Below the pieces are notes generated by a model. That model saw only the letters and a list, made by a program, of their open reading frames with translations. It was not told the DNA's origin and did not search any database. From Bradyrhizobium sp. MOS002 (GTDB lineage: Bacteria; Pseudomonadota; Alphaproteobacteria; Rhizobiales; Xanthobacteraceae), in NCBI RefSeq assembly GCF_003020115.1, contig NZ_PYFX01000025.1:1-49466 (forward strand): DNA of 49,466 bases, in the 5' to 3' direction. The position numbers and the translations under genes are program-made. Positions 32,890 to 42,227 of this stretch are shown here, piece after piece (positions within the stretch are counted from its first letter, which is position 1; each line of letters starts with the position of its first letter).

Positions 32890-33347
32890 GATTCGGACGA
32901 AGCGAGCACGCCCTCCGAGTGCTTAGGGGCCTCGACCAAGTCCCCGATGAGCCGCCTGAAAGCAGCGTCGAACAGTGGAGTGACGACCTCGTCGAACCTT
33001 GGGTGATCGATGTTATGTCCGCACGCGATCATCTCCAGGGACACCCTGTTGAGCTTGAGGTCCTTCGCCGTCGCCGCGTGGTACCGCACGTCGCGATGGC
33101 TCGTCGGGCCGCAGCGGGCGTCGCGCTCGTGCTTGGTCGCGAATGCCTCGAAGCGGTAATAGTCGAGCGCGAGCGCGAGCCCGATACCGGGGGTGTCCAA
33201 GGTCCAATCGGACTGCGCCTGGCCCTTCAGCTTATCAAGGTCGGGACTGTCGGCCCGGAAGGTCGGCTGCGTGTGGAAAAGATTCGGATTCGGTCGTTGC
33301 AAGTGATCCTGCTCGTCTTGTTCATTGCTGTAGGGGCCTGCCGTCAT
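32886..33347 (-). CDS. Hypothetical protein, 153 residues
   Basis: Starts MTAGPYSNEQDEQDHLQRPN in an ATGA overlap with the stop of the integrase remnant. Later blocks include GIGLALALDYYRFEAFATKH and EMIACGHNIDHPRFDEVVTP. No motif is recognised. It is the middle gene of a short minus-strand run downstream of the integrase. Confidence 0.55.
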   Translation of the reverse strand: MTAGPYSNEQDEQDHLQRPNPNLFHTQPTFRADSPDLDKLKGQAQSDWTLDTPGIGLALALDYYRFEAFATKHERDARCGPTSHRDVRYHAATAKDLKLNRVSLEMIACGHNIDHPRFDEVVTPLFDAAFRRLIGDLVEAPKHSEGVLASSES

Positions 33348-33657
33348 GCGCCGTGCTTCGCGCGTGCCGCCTTGCGCCTTTCCTTCGCGGCCTTTGCGAC
33401 CGCGACGTAGAAGTTGGTGCGCCGACGCCGCTTGTGTGGAATAGGAGGCCCATCAAAGGCGGCAAGCTCGTAGCGCGGATACTTTTCGATCTCCTTGGAC
33501 ATCGTCAGCATCCAATGGTCGCCGTAGTCGTTTCCCGAATTGGCGTCTTTCGGCCGATAACCGGTGATGAAGCCTTCCACTTCACGGTCCATTTCCGCGT
33601 GCCGCGCCACGCTCTTGAAGACATGGCGCCAGCCGCGGTTCGAGTCCGCGGACGACG
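33344..33657 (-). pseudogene. C-terminal remnant of a second tyrosine integrase
   Basis: NRGWRHVFKSVARHAEMDRE followed by VEGFITGYRPKDANSGNDYG and KEIEKYPRYELAAFDGPPIP aligns block by block with the C-terminus of the complete integrase next door (HAWRHRFKSVSREVGMHPEV, VEAFITGHGG, YGDPW, LYPRYEIAAPS). It keeps the HxxR-like WRH and a Tyr in YGD but has no N-terminal or Arg-containing part, and a stop lies at its upstream end. It marks an earlier integration or duplication at the same site. Confidence 0.8.
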
Positions 33658-33701
33658 ATCAAGGTCCGAGGCTTGCGAGCACCGCGTCGTTCTTCCACAT
33701 C

Positions 33702-35378
33702 TCAGGCTCTCACCGAGGCCGGCTGCGCGCCCTTCCGGCGTCCGGTCTTTGTGGCTTTCGCCGCGTCCATCTGCTCGCGCGTGCGCCGTACGCGCCGAAG
33801 CGGCGTGCTCGGTGCCGCGATCTCGTAGCGGGGGTAGAGCTCGATGGTCTTCTTCAATGTTTTCACCCAGGGGTCGCCGTAGTTCAGGCTGACCTTTTTT
33901 ATCTCGTCAGGATCGTCCGATCCGCCGTGGCCCGTGATGAACGCCTCGACCTCGGGATGCATGCCGACCTCGCGCGACACCGATTTGAACCGATGCCGCC
34001 AGGCATGATTCGGTTTGACGCCGGTGACGCGGAGACTCTTGACGACCCACTCGCCGAGGCGCTCCGCGACCTTTTGCCATTGCGGATTGGCGTTCTCTCC
34101 ACCTTCTGCCCGCTTCGGGTCGTAGAAGAGCGGAAGACCGGCCTTCTCGCGCTTTTCGACGAACTCCGCGAATTCTTGTTCGATCAGGTGGGAGTGCACC
34201 GGGATGACGCGCTCGTAGTCCCCCTTGGTCATTTCGGGCCTCAGATGGATGCACAATATACCGGTTTCCGGATCCGGCCTCACGTCGGACGGCAGCAGCG
34301 AGGTGATCTCGTTCACGCGCGCGCCGGAATAAGCGCAGACCCAGGGAATCCAGCGACGTGCGGCCCGCGTCTCCGGCGTGGTCAGGTGGGAGAAGGTGCC
34401 GAGCGTGGCCGTGAGGATCGTCGCCGCCTGGCTGTCGGAGAACCCCTTTTTGTTCGAGGTCTTGGTCGACTTGACGCCGCGCACGCGGATCCGAGAAAAC
34501 GGATTTTCGGACGTGAACAAGCCGCGCTCGATCTGGAAGCCGGCGACGGCCCTCAGGGAAGCGATCCAGACTTCCCGGATCGACTTTTTCGCGACTCCTT
34601 CATCCGTGAGGTGGTCGACCCACCGGTACGCGTCGTTCCTGGTCATCCGGCAAAGGTCCGTATGCCCTACGAATTCACAGAAGGCCGCGATCTTCGGGCG
34701 CCAGCGCTTGGCGGTGGGGCCGGTCGCGCCACCCTTGATGCCGGCCTTGTCGCAGTAGAATTCGAATGCCTGGACGAGGTCGATCCGATTCGACAGGGAG
34801 GGCGCGTTTTTGGCGAAGGCGTTCGATTCCGAATAGTCGTGGTTCCTGGCGGCCCGGGTGAGATCGACCGAGATCTGACGCTGCGCTTCGACGTACATGG
34901 GCAGAAAGCGCTTCCGGTCTGCCTCTGTCAGATCGTAGCCGGTCCGGCTCAGGAACCGGTCCAGTGCCTGCTCGTCGAACTCGCGCTCCTCATCGTTCTG
35001 CTCCTCGTCGCGCAGTTGGGTGCCTTGGGCCCACTTGGCGCCGGCCGGGGGATTCCGAATCTGGGCCTCGCGGCCCAGTTCGTGGACGACGCGCTGGAGA
35101 CCGCTGAGATCCCAGTCGGTCATGGTCCGTGCCGGGGCGGCGGCGGTCCTGCCGGCGACTTGGGCCGCCCGGAGCCGATCCTGCCACTCCTTGTCCAGCT
35201 CCAAGCTGAGCTTGTTGCACGCGACCACCGCCGTCTTGAAGTCGGTGGTTTCGAGCGAGCGCCAGACCTCGCGTCGGCCCACGATGGCGCGGAACCGCTC
35301 CGAGACCTTCTTGCGGAGCCACCAGACGTCGCTCTTCGTCTGTTTTTTGTCCTTTTTCTTGCGGACCGGCTTTGGCAT
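33702..35378 (-). CDS. Tyrosine recombinase/integrase of a genomic island
   Basis: 558 residues from the ATG at 35378 (GGGAAG upstream; an in-frame GTG lies 15 bases earlier). A long basic N-terminus and SAM-like core-binding domain precede the catalytic domain. Its residues are the Arg in AYSGARVNEITSL, HAWRH for HxxR, the His in FITGHGG and probably Tyr in NYGDPW. This class integrates islands, often into tRNA 3' ends. The gene points away from a tRNA-Ser 3'-end fragment 101 bp from its start, the usual geometry. Confidence 0.92.
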   Translation of the reverse strand: MPKPVRKKKDKKQTKSDVWWLRKKVSERFRAIVGRREVWRSLETTDFKTAVVACNKLSLELDKEWQDRLRAAQVAGRTAAAPARTMTDWDLSGLQRVVHELGREAQIRNPPAGAKWAQGTQLRDEEQNDEEREFDEQALDRFLSRTGYDLTEADRKRFLPMYVEAQRQISVDLTRAARNHDYSESNAFAKNAPSLSNRIDLVQAFEFYCDKAGIKGGATGPTAKRWRPKIAAFCEFVGHTDLCRMTRNDAYRWVDHLTDEGVAKKSIREVWIASLRAVAGFQIERGLFTSENPFSRIRVRGVKSTKTSNKKGFSDSQAATILTATLGTFSHLTTPETRAARRWIPWVCAYSGARVNEITSLLPSDVRPDPETGILCIHLRPEMTKGDYERVIPVHSHLIEQEFAEFVEKREKAGLPLFYDPKRAEGGENANPQWQKVAERLGEWVVKSLRVTGVKPNHAWRHRFKSVSREVGMHPEVEAFITGHGGSDDPDEIKKVSLNYGDPWVKTLKKTIELYPRYEIAAPSTPLRRVRRTREQMDAAKATKTGRRKGAQPASVRA

Positions 35379-35479
35379 GCGATTGCTTCCCACGGTGTAG
35401 CCCCTTGGTGTAGCCCCGGGACATGCAGGAAGCCCTTATTCCGCCGATAAAATTTGAAATATCAGCGGGTTGGTTCAAC

Positions 35480-35510
35480 GGGGGTGGTGGGAATCCCTCC
35501 CTCTCCGCCA
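35480..35510 (+). other. tRNA-Ser 3'-end fragment, probable attachment site
   Basis: The sequence ending AATCCCTCCCTCTCCGCCA (35492-35510) matches the T-arm and acceptor 3' half of an alphaproteobacterial tRNA-Ser including the CCA. The preceding bases GGTGG fit the T-stem only loosely, the T-loop TTC is changed, and no 5' half exists upstream. It is therefore not a working tRNA gene but the kind of duplicated end left by integrase-mediated insertion. The complete tRNA must lie outside the window. Confidence 0.7.
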
Positions 35511-35761
35511 ATTAACCCGAGTTGGCTTGGCCGTGGACTCTCGGTTGGATAGCTCGCTTGATTTTCAATGTGGAGAGTCAGGTTGGTCGAAGCTGCCGCG
35601 CCGACTAGCTGGCAAACGCCGCTGATTTCCCCCAGCCGGACTTTGGCGGCTTTACCAACCGTACTGGCGGTTCATTTCTCAGAAAATCAACGGCTTGGCT
35701 GCGCGGCCCGTGTCAGCCGAGCAGTCGGATGCTATGAAGACGGGAATGTTGGGGATTCGAT

Positions 35762-37774
35762 ATGGCGAAGAAGTCGGGCCGAAAAGAAACCAACGAACAG
35801 GAGTTCCAAGGGCAGGTAATCACCTGGCTGAATACTGAGATTTCAAAGCGCGCCCTGGGCCTCGATACCGCTACTCAGGAAAAGCCACGTAAGACATCAG
35901 GCCACCGCAGCGACATGATCGTGTGGATTGACCGTCTTGCGGTGCTGCCGTTTCTCGCCATCGAACTGAAGACTCCGACAACGCCGATTAACGATCCGGC
36001 TTTCTTCGCCGACGCGCTCGGGAAAGGGCGATATTGGAAGTCGAAGTACTTCGCGCTGTGGAACATGCGCGATTTCGAGGTTTACGAAACCACCATAACC
36101 AATCCGACGCCCGCCAATGCCATCCTCAGATCGACACATCCGCTCGCGCTCACGCATGTTGATGACTGGCTGAAAGCGAATTTCAAGAAAGACCTGCATG
36201 AGCAGGCGGTGGAAATTCTCGATGCAGCGGTCAACCACAATATCTCCGGGATCAGCAATCAGAGGGCAATCGACCCGGAAATTTTCGTATCGCGTTTGAC
36301 TGAGGACATCGGACAGCTTCGCACTATTTTTTACAAGGATCTCAAGAAGGCCTCGAACACCGACCGCAAGCTCCGCAAGAAGCTAAAGCAGATTGCAACA
36401 GAACAGGGCTTCGAGGGCTTCGTTGACGACATCGATTACGCGATTGCCGGACAAATTGGCTACCGTTTCATCGGGCAGATACTTTTCTATTTCGCGCTTC
36501 GCAGAAAAATACCCGCGCTCAAAGAACTTCAAGTTTCGCCGACGGATGTGTTGCCGGCGGCACTGAAGCCGTTCTTCGACGACGTGCGACGCTATGACTA
36601 CGAAGCCCTGTTTAAGCCGGAACCGATCGAGGCTCTTGTCCCGGTCGGGAAGGTTGCACAGGCAATCATTCGCCGACTCATTGCTCAGCTCGCCGTGTAT
36701 GACTGGGCTTCGCTTACGGATGACGTGCTCGGCTCAATTTTTGAGCACTTAATCCCGCGCGGACAGCAGATACTCCTTGGGCAGTTTTACACCCCGCGAC
36801 CCGTTGCTGATCTCTTGGTGGCCAGCACCATCGACGGCGAAAGACCGTTTGTGCTGGACCCGGGATGTGGCAGCGGCACGTTCCTCATGAGCGCGTATAG
36901 CTACCTAGCGTATGCCGCCAATCTTTCGCATAAGGAACTGCTTTCTATCATCTGGGGGTTCGACGTGAGCCCCTTTGCAGCAGAGCTCGCGGTGATCAAT
37001 CTCTACCGTCAGGACATGGCGGAATATGAGAACTTTCCGCGCATTAACGTCAGCAATTTCTTCAGTCGCAATCAGAAGGACACGATTGAGTTTCCGGCGT
37101 CACAGGCTGCATCTGGAACTCAGAAAGTCCCGGTGCCGATCCCGCAATTTGATTCCATCGTCGGAAATCCGCCTTACCTACGCTCACAGAACCAGGACGA
37201 CTTAGACCCGGACTATCGGAAGAAGCTCTTTCAATCGGCCGTTGCAGCGGGGTTCGACGCGGGTGCGAAAACAGACCTGTTCGCGTTTTTCATCTATCAC
37301 GCCACCAAGCTGATGAAGAACGGCTCTCGACTCGGGTTCGTTACTCCGGCCAGCTGGCTTACCTCGGACTATGCCATCACGCTTCAGCAGGCATTGCTCG
37401 GCACGATACGCATTCAGTCCGTGATCGCTTCCAACGCCGAATCGTTCTTTCCGCAAGTGGACGTAAACGCTGTCCTTTTAATCGCCGAGAAGGGGCCAAA
37501 GGACGCACCCGACGAACCGATCCGTTTTGTTACGTTGAAGCAGCCGATCTCGGTGCTCACAGGCGGGAATGGTGAATATTGGGCGCGTGTTGTCGCGCTG
37601 GCGCAGGAGCTTGAAAGCAACGTCTCAGTCGAAAATGAGAAGTATCGAATAAAGCTCGTCGATCCAGCTTGCGAACGCAAAGGCCTGAACGACGATCGCA
37701 CTAAGCCTCGGAACTGGTCGAAATTCCTGCGTGCGCCGCTCTCCTATTACTCTATCTTCAAAGACGTCGCCTGA
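35762..37774 (+). CDS. Type IIG-like restriction-modification protein: nuclease plus N6-adenine methyltransferase
   Basis: 670 residues. The N-terminal domain has a PD-(D/E)XK pattern (Asp51 in HRSDMIVWIDRLA; Glu68 and Lys70 in LAIELKTPT). A helical linker follows, then an N6-adenine methyltransferase with SAM motif LDPGCGSGTFL near residue 367 and catalytic NPPY near 470. ILLGQFYTPRPVADLL is typical of Eco57I/type I M-like enzymes. The frame ends FKDVA and the next begins MFTALRS in an ATGA overlap; related enzymes are single chains, so this may be a frameshift rather than a natural gene end. Confidence 0.85.
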   Translation: MAKKSGRKETNEQEFQGQVITWLNTEISKRALGLDTATQEKPRKTSGHRSDMIVWIDRLAVLPFLAIELKTPTTPINDPAFFADALGKGRYWKSKYFALWNMRDFEVYETTITNPTPANAILRSTHPLALTHVDDWLKANFKKDLHEQAVEILDAAVNHNISGISNQRAIDPEIFVSRLTEDIGQLRTIFYKDLKKASNTDRKLRKKLKQIATEQGFEGFVDDIDYAIAGQIGYRFIGQILFYFALRRKIPALKELQVSPTDVLPAALKPFFDDVRRYDYEALFKPEPIEALVPVGKVAQAIIRRLIAQLAVYDWASLTDDVLGSIFEHLIPRGQQILLGQFYTPRPVADLLVASTIDGERPFVLDPGCGSGTFLMSAYSYLAYAANLSHKELLSIIWGFDVSPFAAELAVINLYRQDMAEYENFPRINVSNFFSRNQKDTIEFPASQAASGTQKVPVPIPQFDSIVGNPPYLRSQNQDDLDPDYRKKLFQSAVAAGFDAGAKTDLFAFFIYHATKLMKNGSRLGFVTPASWLTSDYAITLQQALLGTIRIQSVIASNAESFFPQVDVNAVLLIAEKGPKDAPDEPIRFVTLKQPISVLTGGNGEYWARVVALAQELESNVSVENEKYRIKLVDPACERKGLNDDRTKPRNWSKFLRAPLSYYSIFKDVA

Positions 37775-39136
37775 TGTTCACTGCACTCCGTAGTATCGCC
37801 GATGTGAGCCTCGGCTATAAATCGCTCCAGAACGACTTCTTCTACCTCAACAAGGCAACGATCAGCACCTATGGCATCGAGAAGAAATATCTTATCCCGA
37901 TGATCATGCTCAAAGACCTCGACACTTCAACGTATGAACAGAGCCCGACCCCTTCATTGTGGTTGTTCGCTTGTAGGGACAAGCGCGGCGACCTCAGGGG
38001 CACGGGTGCTTGGCGCTACATCGAGGCTATGGCCGATCGAAGCGCGGCAGAAAAGAAGCAAACTGGAAAGAACCTCACCATCAAGGAAGCGCTGCGAAGC
38101 GCAGAGCGGCGGTACATGGTACGCGCCGAAGGCAAAGCCCGCGTTTCACCACATCTGGCTCCGCAAAGCGCTCAACACTGTCTATGCGCCGTTTGTGATG
38201 GACAAGCCGACGTTGGTAGACCAGCGCCTCAATAGCATTGCCCCGGTCGATGGCGTGGAGTGGAAAGAGGTGGCGGCAGCGCTAACCTCGTCCATCTTTG
38301 CCTACAGCCTGGAAATCAACGGCGCAGCGAGCATGGGTGCCGGTGCGCTCGAAGCACCGACAACGAAGCTGCGCGATTACCCGGTCCTCGATGTGAGGAA
38401 ACTGAAAGCGAAGGAGCGCACTAAGCTTGTCACACTCGCCCAAGCAGTCTGGGACAAGGAAGGCCCAATCGACTGGGCCTCGGATTTTTGGCAACCAGAG
38501 AAGAAGCTTCGCGACCTCGACGAGTGGATTTTGAAGACGGCCGGCACCGATGTGACCGCAGACCAGATGTATGACGACATTCGGGCGACGTGCCGAGCTC
38601 GCATCGTGGTTGCTGAAGACAAGCGGAAAAAGACGAAGAAGCAGCAATCAGACAGCATCGGGAGCGTGGCCGATTCCATCGTCTACGCGGTAGAACCGAA
38701 GCTAAAGACAAAGAACTTTCCTGATGACTTTGCAAGCGGTGCCAAGTTCGATCTGCCGCTCGTGTTCGAACGTGGCAGCCTCAAGGAAATCACAATCGGT
38801 CATCTACTTGACAGCTACGAAATTGAGGTTCGCGCGAAGGGCGGGGTGACTGTCTACGCTGCAACGCATCCGGCCCCCGTCGCGGAGGCTATTATTCGAG
38901 CCCTGCTAGTCGGTCGCTCAATCTTCTCAGTCTCTACCGATCGCAAAGCGATGGACACTGCAGTCACGGAGTTCATCAAATGGGTATCGCAGGCGGAGAA
39001 GGACATTCAAACCGCGATTACTGAATCCGCGTTTGGAACTGGCTACGAAGATGCCTTGAAGCGTGAAATCTACCTTCGGCTCGGCATGCACCCGCTGACA
39101 GGTGCAGCACACTTGCCTGCTCTAATCACCCTCTAG
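37774..39136 (+). pseudogene. Target-recognition part of the restriction-modification system, frameshifted
   Basis: The first frame reads MFTALRSIADVSLGYKSLQN and DFFYLNKATISTYGIEKKYL, typical of the specificity half of Eco57I-like enzymes, and continues to EALRSAERR. Near 38115 it shifts to WYAPKAKPAFHHIWLRKALN and APFVMDKPTLVDQRLN. The rest then runs intact to TGAAHLPALITL at 39136. One base change in the CGGCGG region accounts for it. As it stands, the specificity unit would be truncated and the system probably inactive. Confidence 0.8.
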
Positions 39137-39445
39137 TTGCTCGCTTCTTCACCGGCTCAGGGCGGAGCCGACACTGACGGCGTGGGTGGCCGCCGGGGCG
39201 CCCTTCGGGTCTCCCGCAATAAGGGCAGTATGCCCCTGTTTTGCCGCAGCACTACCGACTGGCGATCAACGCTGTCAAACCGCCCAATTTCGCCCCGCCT
39301 AACCCATTGATCTTCCTACCCTCGTCTACTGTGCATGGGGTTGTTTTCGCGCTTTTTGTTGTCCGGGTCCGGAAGCTTAATGGTAATCGTCGCCACCCCG
39401 GCTGGCCTCTCCAGTTCGGATCACCACCCACAAGGCAAAACGGAC
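39137..39445. other. Intergenic region at the accessory/core boundary
   Basis: About 310 bp with no supported gene. It separates the damaged restriction-modification locus from a compact stretch of intact, core-like genes. I saw no direct repeat of the tRNA-Ser fragment here. Confidence 0.4.
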
Positions 39446-40306
39446 ATGCACTCTTCCGCCACCGGCTGGGGCAACGGGCTTCTCGGCGTCATCATCTTCA
39501 GCGGCTCGCTGCCGGCGACGCGGGTGGCGGTCGGCGGGTTTTCCGCGCTGTTCCTGACCTCGGCGCGCGCGGTCATCGCGGCGCTGATCGGTGTGGCCGT
39601 GCTCTTCCTGCTCCGTCAGGCGCGGCCGCAGCGCAAGGATCTCGTCTCGCTCGCCATCGTCGCCATCGGCGTCGTGGTCGGTTTTCCCTTGCTGACGGCG
39701 CTCGCGCTGCAGCACATCACCTCGGCGCATTCGATCGTCTTCATCGGGCTCTTGCCGCTGTCGACCGCGATCTTCGGCGTGCTGCGCGGCGGCGAGCGGC
39801 CGCAGCCGATGTTCTGGCTGTTCGCTGTTCTCGGCAGCGCTACCGTCGCGGGCTTTGCCCTCTCCAACGACGGCACGGCCTCGCTCACCGGCGATCTGCT
39901 GATGGTCGCGGCGATCGTGCTGTGCGGGCTCGGCTATGCCGAAGGCGCCGCGCTGTCGCGCCGGCTCGGCGGCTGGCAGGTGATCTCCTGGGCGCTGCTG
40001 CTGGCGCTGCCGCTGATGGTGCCGGTCGCGATTTGGACCTGGCCCTCGACCTGGAGCGGCATCGATGTGCCCGCCTGGATCGGGCTCGCCTATGTCTCCG
40101 TCTTCAGCATGTTCGTCGGTTTCATCTTCTGGTATCGCGGGCTCGCGGTCGGCGGCATCGCCCGCGTCGGCCAATTGCAGCAGCTCCAGCCGTTCTTCGG
40201 CCTCGCGCTGGCAGGCCTGCTTCTGCACGAACCGGTGGCCTGGAGCATGATCGTGGCGACCGCGCTGGTGGTCGCCTGCGTCTTCTTCGCGCGGCGGTTT
40301 GCCTGA
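39446..40306 (+). CDS. EamA/DMT-superfamily transporter
   Basis: 286 residues from the ATG at 39446; ATGs at 39335 and 39380 would add a non-homologous extension. About ten hydrophobic helices form two EamA repeats, for example GNGLLGVIIFSGSLPATRVA and SVFSMFVGFIFWYRGLAVGG, followed by QLQQLQPFFGLALAGLLLHE. The family exports metabolites and amino acids; the substrate is unknown. It converges with a LysR gene 18 bp away. Confidence 0.88.
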   Translation: MHSSATGWGNGLLGVIIFSGSLPATRVAVGGFSALFLTSARAVIAALIGVAVLFLLRQARPQRKDLVSLAIVAIGVVVGFPLLTALALQHITSAHSIVFIGLLPLSTAIFGVLRGGERPQPMFWLFAVLGSATVAGFALSNDGTASLTGDLLMVAAIVLCGLGYAEGAALSRRLGGWQVISWALLLALPLMVPVAIWTWPSTWSGIDVPAWIGLAYVSVFSMFVGFIFWYRGLAVGGIARVGQLQQLQPFFGLALAGLLLHEPVAWSMIVATALVVACVFFARRFA

Positions 40307-40324
40307 GGCCGAATTGATCTGGCC

Positions 40325-41260
40325 TTACGGCTTGCCCGGTTGGGGCTTTTCGATCCCCGGCAGTTGCGCGATCCCCTTGGCGAGAAAATCGACCAGCAGC
40401 CGTACGCGCGCGATGCCGGACCGCTCCGGGACGATCAGCATGTTGAGCGGAACGGACGGCGGCGCGTAGTCTTGAAGCACGCGCTCGAGTTGGCCGGAGG
40501 CAAGAAGGTCGTCGACGAGCCAAAGATGGGCCGGCGCAATGCCACGACCGGCCGCGAGCGCCTCGCGTGCAGCAAGCCCGTGATCCACCCGCAGCCGCCC
40601 TGCAAACGGGACCACATGGCGGCCGCCGCGCCGCCCGTGCAACACGAGCTCGTCGCTGCCGGTGATGTTCGACATCCTGACACCCTCGTGGCCCGCGAGA
40701 TCCTGCGGGCGCGTGGGCCTGCCGCGCGAAGCCAGATAGTCCGGTGCGGCCACAAGCACCCGCCGCGACTGACCAAGCAGCCTCAGCTTCATCGAGCTGT
40801 CGGGGAGCGGCCCCAGCCGCAGGGCGATATCGACACCTTCCCGCACCAGGTCGATCCGCTCGTCGGTCAGGCTGAGATCCACCGCCACGTCCGGATAGCG
40901 GTCCTGGAACGCGAACACCAAACGGCTGACGTGGAGCACGCCGAACGCCGCGGTGCAGGAGATCCGCACCGTTCCGGCAGGCGCGCCGCGCGTGCTGCGC
41001 GCCTCGTCGCCGGCGAGTTCGACCAGGCGCAGGATCTGCACGCAGTCGGCATAATAGCGGCGCCCCTCTTCGGTCATCGTCACGCTGCGCGTGGTCCGCG
41101 TGAGCAGTGACACGCCGACGGCCTGCTCCAGTTCCCGAAGATGCCGCGTCACCGTCGACTGGCCGAGACCAAGCTCGCGCGCGACCGCCGACAGGCTTCC
41201 GCGTTCGGCGACCCGCACGAAGCTGCGCATGCGTTCGAGCGTCACGTCCGATCTATCCAT
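40325..41260 (-). CDS. LysR-family transcriptional regulator
   Basis: 311 residues. The winged HTH at the N-terminus reads FVRVAERGSLSAVARELGLG then QSTVTRHLRELEQAVGVSLL, and a substrate-binding domain fills the rest. LysR proteins usually regulate a divergent gene; here that is the NAD(P)H oxidoreductase at 41353, with a 92-bp shared promoter region. The inducer is unknown, but a redox or aromatic signal would fit the target. Confidence 0.93.
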   Translation of the reverse strand: MDRSDVTLERMRSFVRVAERGSLSAVARELGLGQSTVTRHLRELEQAVGVSLLTRTTRSVTMTEEGRRYYADCVQILRLVELAGDEARSTRGAPAGTVRISCTAAFGVLHVSRLVFAFQDRYPDVAVDLSLTDERIDLVREGVDIALRLGPLPDSSMKLRLLGQSRRVLVAAPDYLASRGRPTRPQDLAGHEGVRMSNITGSDELVLHGRRGGRHVVPFAGRLRVDHGLAAREALAAGRGIAPAHLWLVDDLLASGQLERVLQDYAPPSVPLNMLIVPERSGIARVRLLVDFLAKGIAQLPGIEKPQPGKP

Positions 41261-41352
41261 ATTTCGGCATGATCCTATCCATCGGCGACAACTACCGGAT
41301 TGCAGTCGGAGGCGCTACCTGCGGCTCGCAATCGTCAACCAAGGTGCTGATC

Positions 41353-42207
41353 ATGAAAGTGTTGATCGTCTTCGCTCATCCCGAGCCGCGCTCGCTCAAT
41401 GGCTCGCTCCGCGATGTTGCCGTCAGAGAACTCGAGTCTGAGGGACATGAGGTGCGGGTGTCAGACCTTTACGCCCAGGGCTGGACATCCGATGTCGGCC
41501 GCGCCGACTTTCCGCTGCTGTCGCCGGATGCGCGGCTGGCGCCGGCCGCCGCCTCCAAGCAGGCGTTCGAGTCGGGCACACTCACCGCGGACGTCAAGGC
41601 CGAGATCGAGAAGCTGTTGTGGGCGGACGTCCTGATCCTGCAATTCCCGCTGTGGTGGTTCGGCATGCCGGCCATGCTCAAGGGCTGGGTCGACCGCGTG
41701 TTCGCCTACGGTTTTGCCTATGGCGTCGGCGAGCACAGCGACAGGCGCTGGGGCGACCGTTACGGCGAAGGCAGGCTGGCCGGCAAGCGCGCGATGCTGA
41801 TCGTGACCGCCGGCGGCTGGCAGGAGCATTATTCGGCGCGCGGGATCAACGGGCCGATCGACGACCTGCTGTTCCCGATCAATCACGGCATCCTCTATTA
41901 TCCCGGCTATGACGTGCTTCCGCCGTTCGTTGTCTACAAGGCCGACAAACTGGACGAAGCCGGTTTCCAGGCGACGGCCGAACATTTGCGCGAGAGGATG
42001 CGGACGCTTGCGACCACATCGCCGATTCCCTACCGGCGCCAGAATGGCGGCGATTACCTGATTCCGAGCATGCAGCTCCGCGCGGGACTTGAGCATTCCG
42101 GCGCGACCGGATTCGCGCTTCACGCCGAGCAGGTCGAGGCACGCAGCCCGAATGATGAGGCGAGCTCCATGCGCTCGACGACGGATGGTTGCGCGGCAAC
42201 AGTGTAA
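41353..42207 (+). CDS. Flavodoxin-fold NAD(P)H oxidoreductase (quinone reductase-like)
   Basis: 284 residues from the ATG at 41353, beginning MKVLIVFAHPEPRSLNGSLR. The FMN/FAD-binding fold of the NQO1/MdaB family is shown by FAHPEPRSLNGS and FPLWWFGMPAMLKGWVDRVF, with AGGWQEHYSARGINGPIDDL as the later conserved loop. These enzymes reduce quinones or other electrophiles by two electrons. Control by the divergent LysR is likely. The C-terminal 30 residues look non-conserved. Confidence 0.88.
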   Translation: MKVLIVFAHPEPRSLNGSLRDVAVRELESEGHEVRVSDLYAQGWTSDVGRADFPLLSPDARLAPAAASKQAFESGTLTADVKAEIEKLLWADVLILQFPLWWFGMPAMLKGWVDRVFAYGFAYGVGEHSDRRWGDRYGEGRLAGKRAMLIVTAGGWQEHYSARGINGPIDDLLFPINHGILYYPGYDVLPPFVVYKADKLDEAGFQATAEHLRERMRTLATTSPIPYRRQNGGDYLIPSMQLRAGLEHSGATGFALHAEQVEARSPNDEASSMRSTTDGCAATV

Positions 42208-42227
42208 TCGGTCGCCCGCGCACGACA

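Noticed and set aside
33564..35450. Plus-strand frame of 628 codons opposite the integrase
   Set aside because: It is the antisense shadow of the integrase gene, with no ribosome binding site or recognisable domain.
35480..35510. Functional tRNA-Ser gene
   Set aside because: Only the 3' part is present, the T-loop is altered and no D-arm or anticodon arm can be drawn upstream.
39377..40228. Minus-strand frame of 283 codons opposite the EamA transporter
   Set aside because: Gln/Arg/Asp-rich composition and antisense position show it is a GC-driven shadow.
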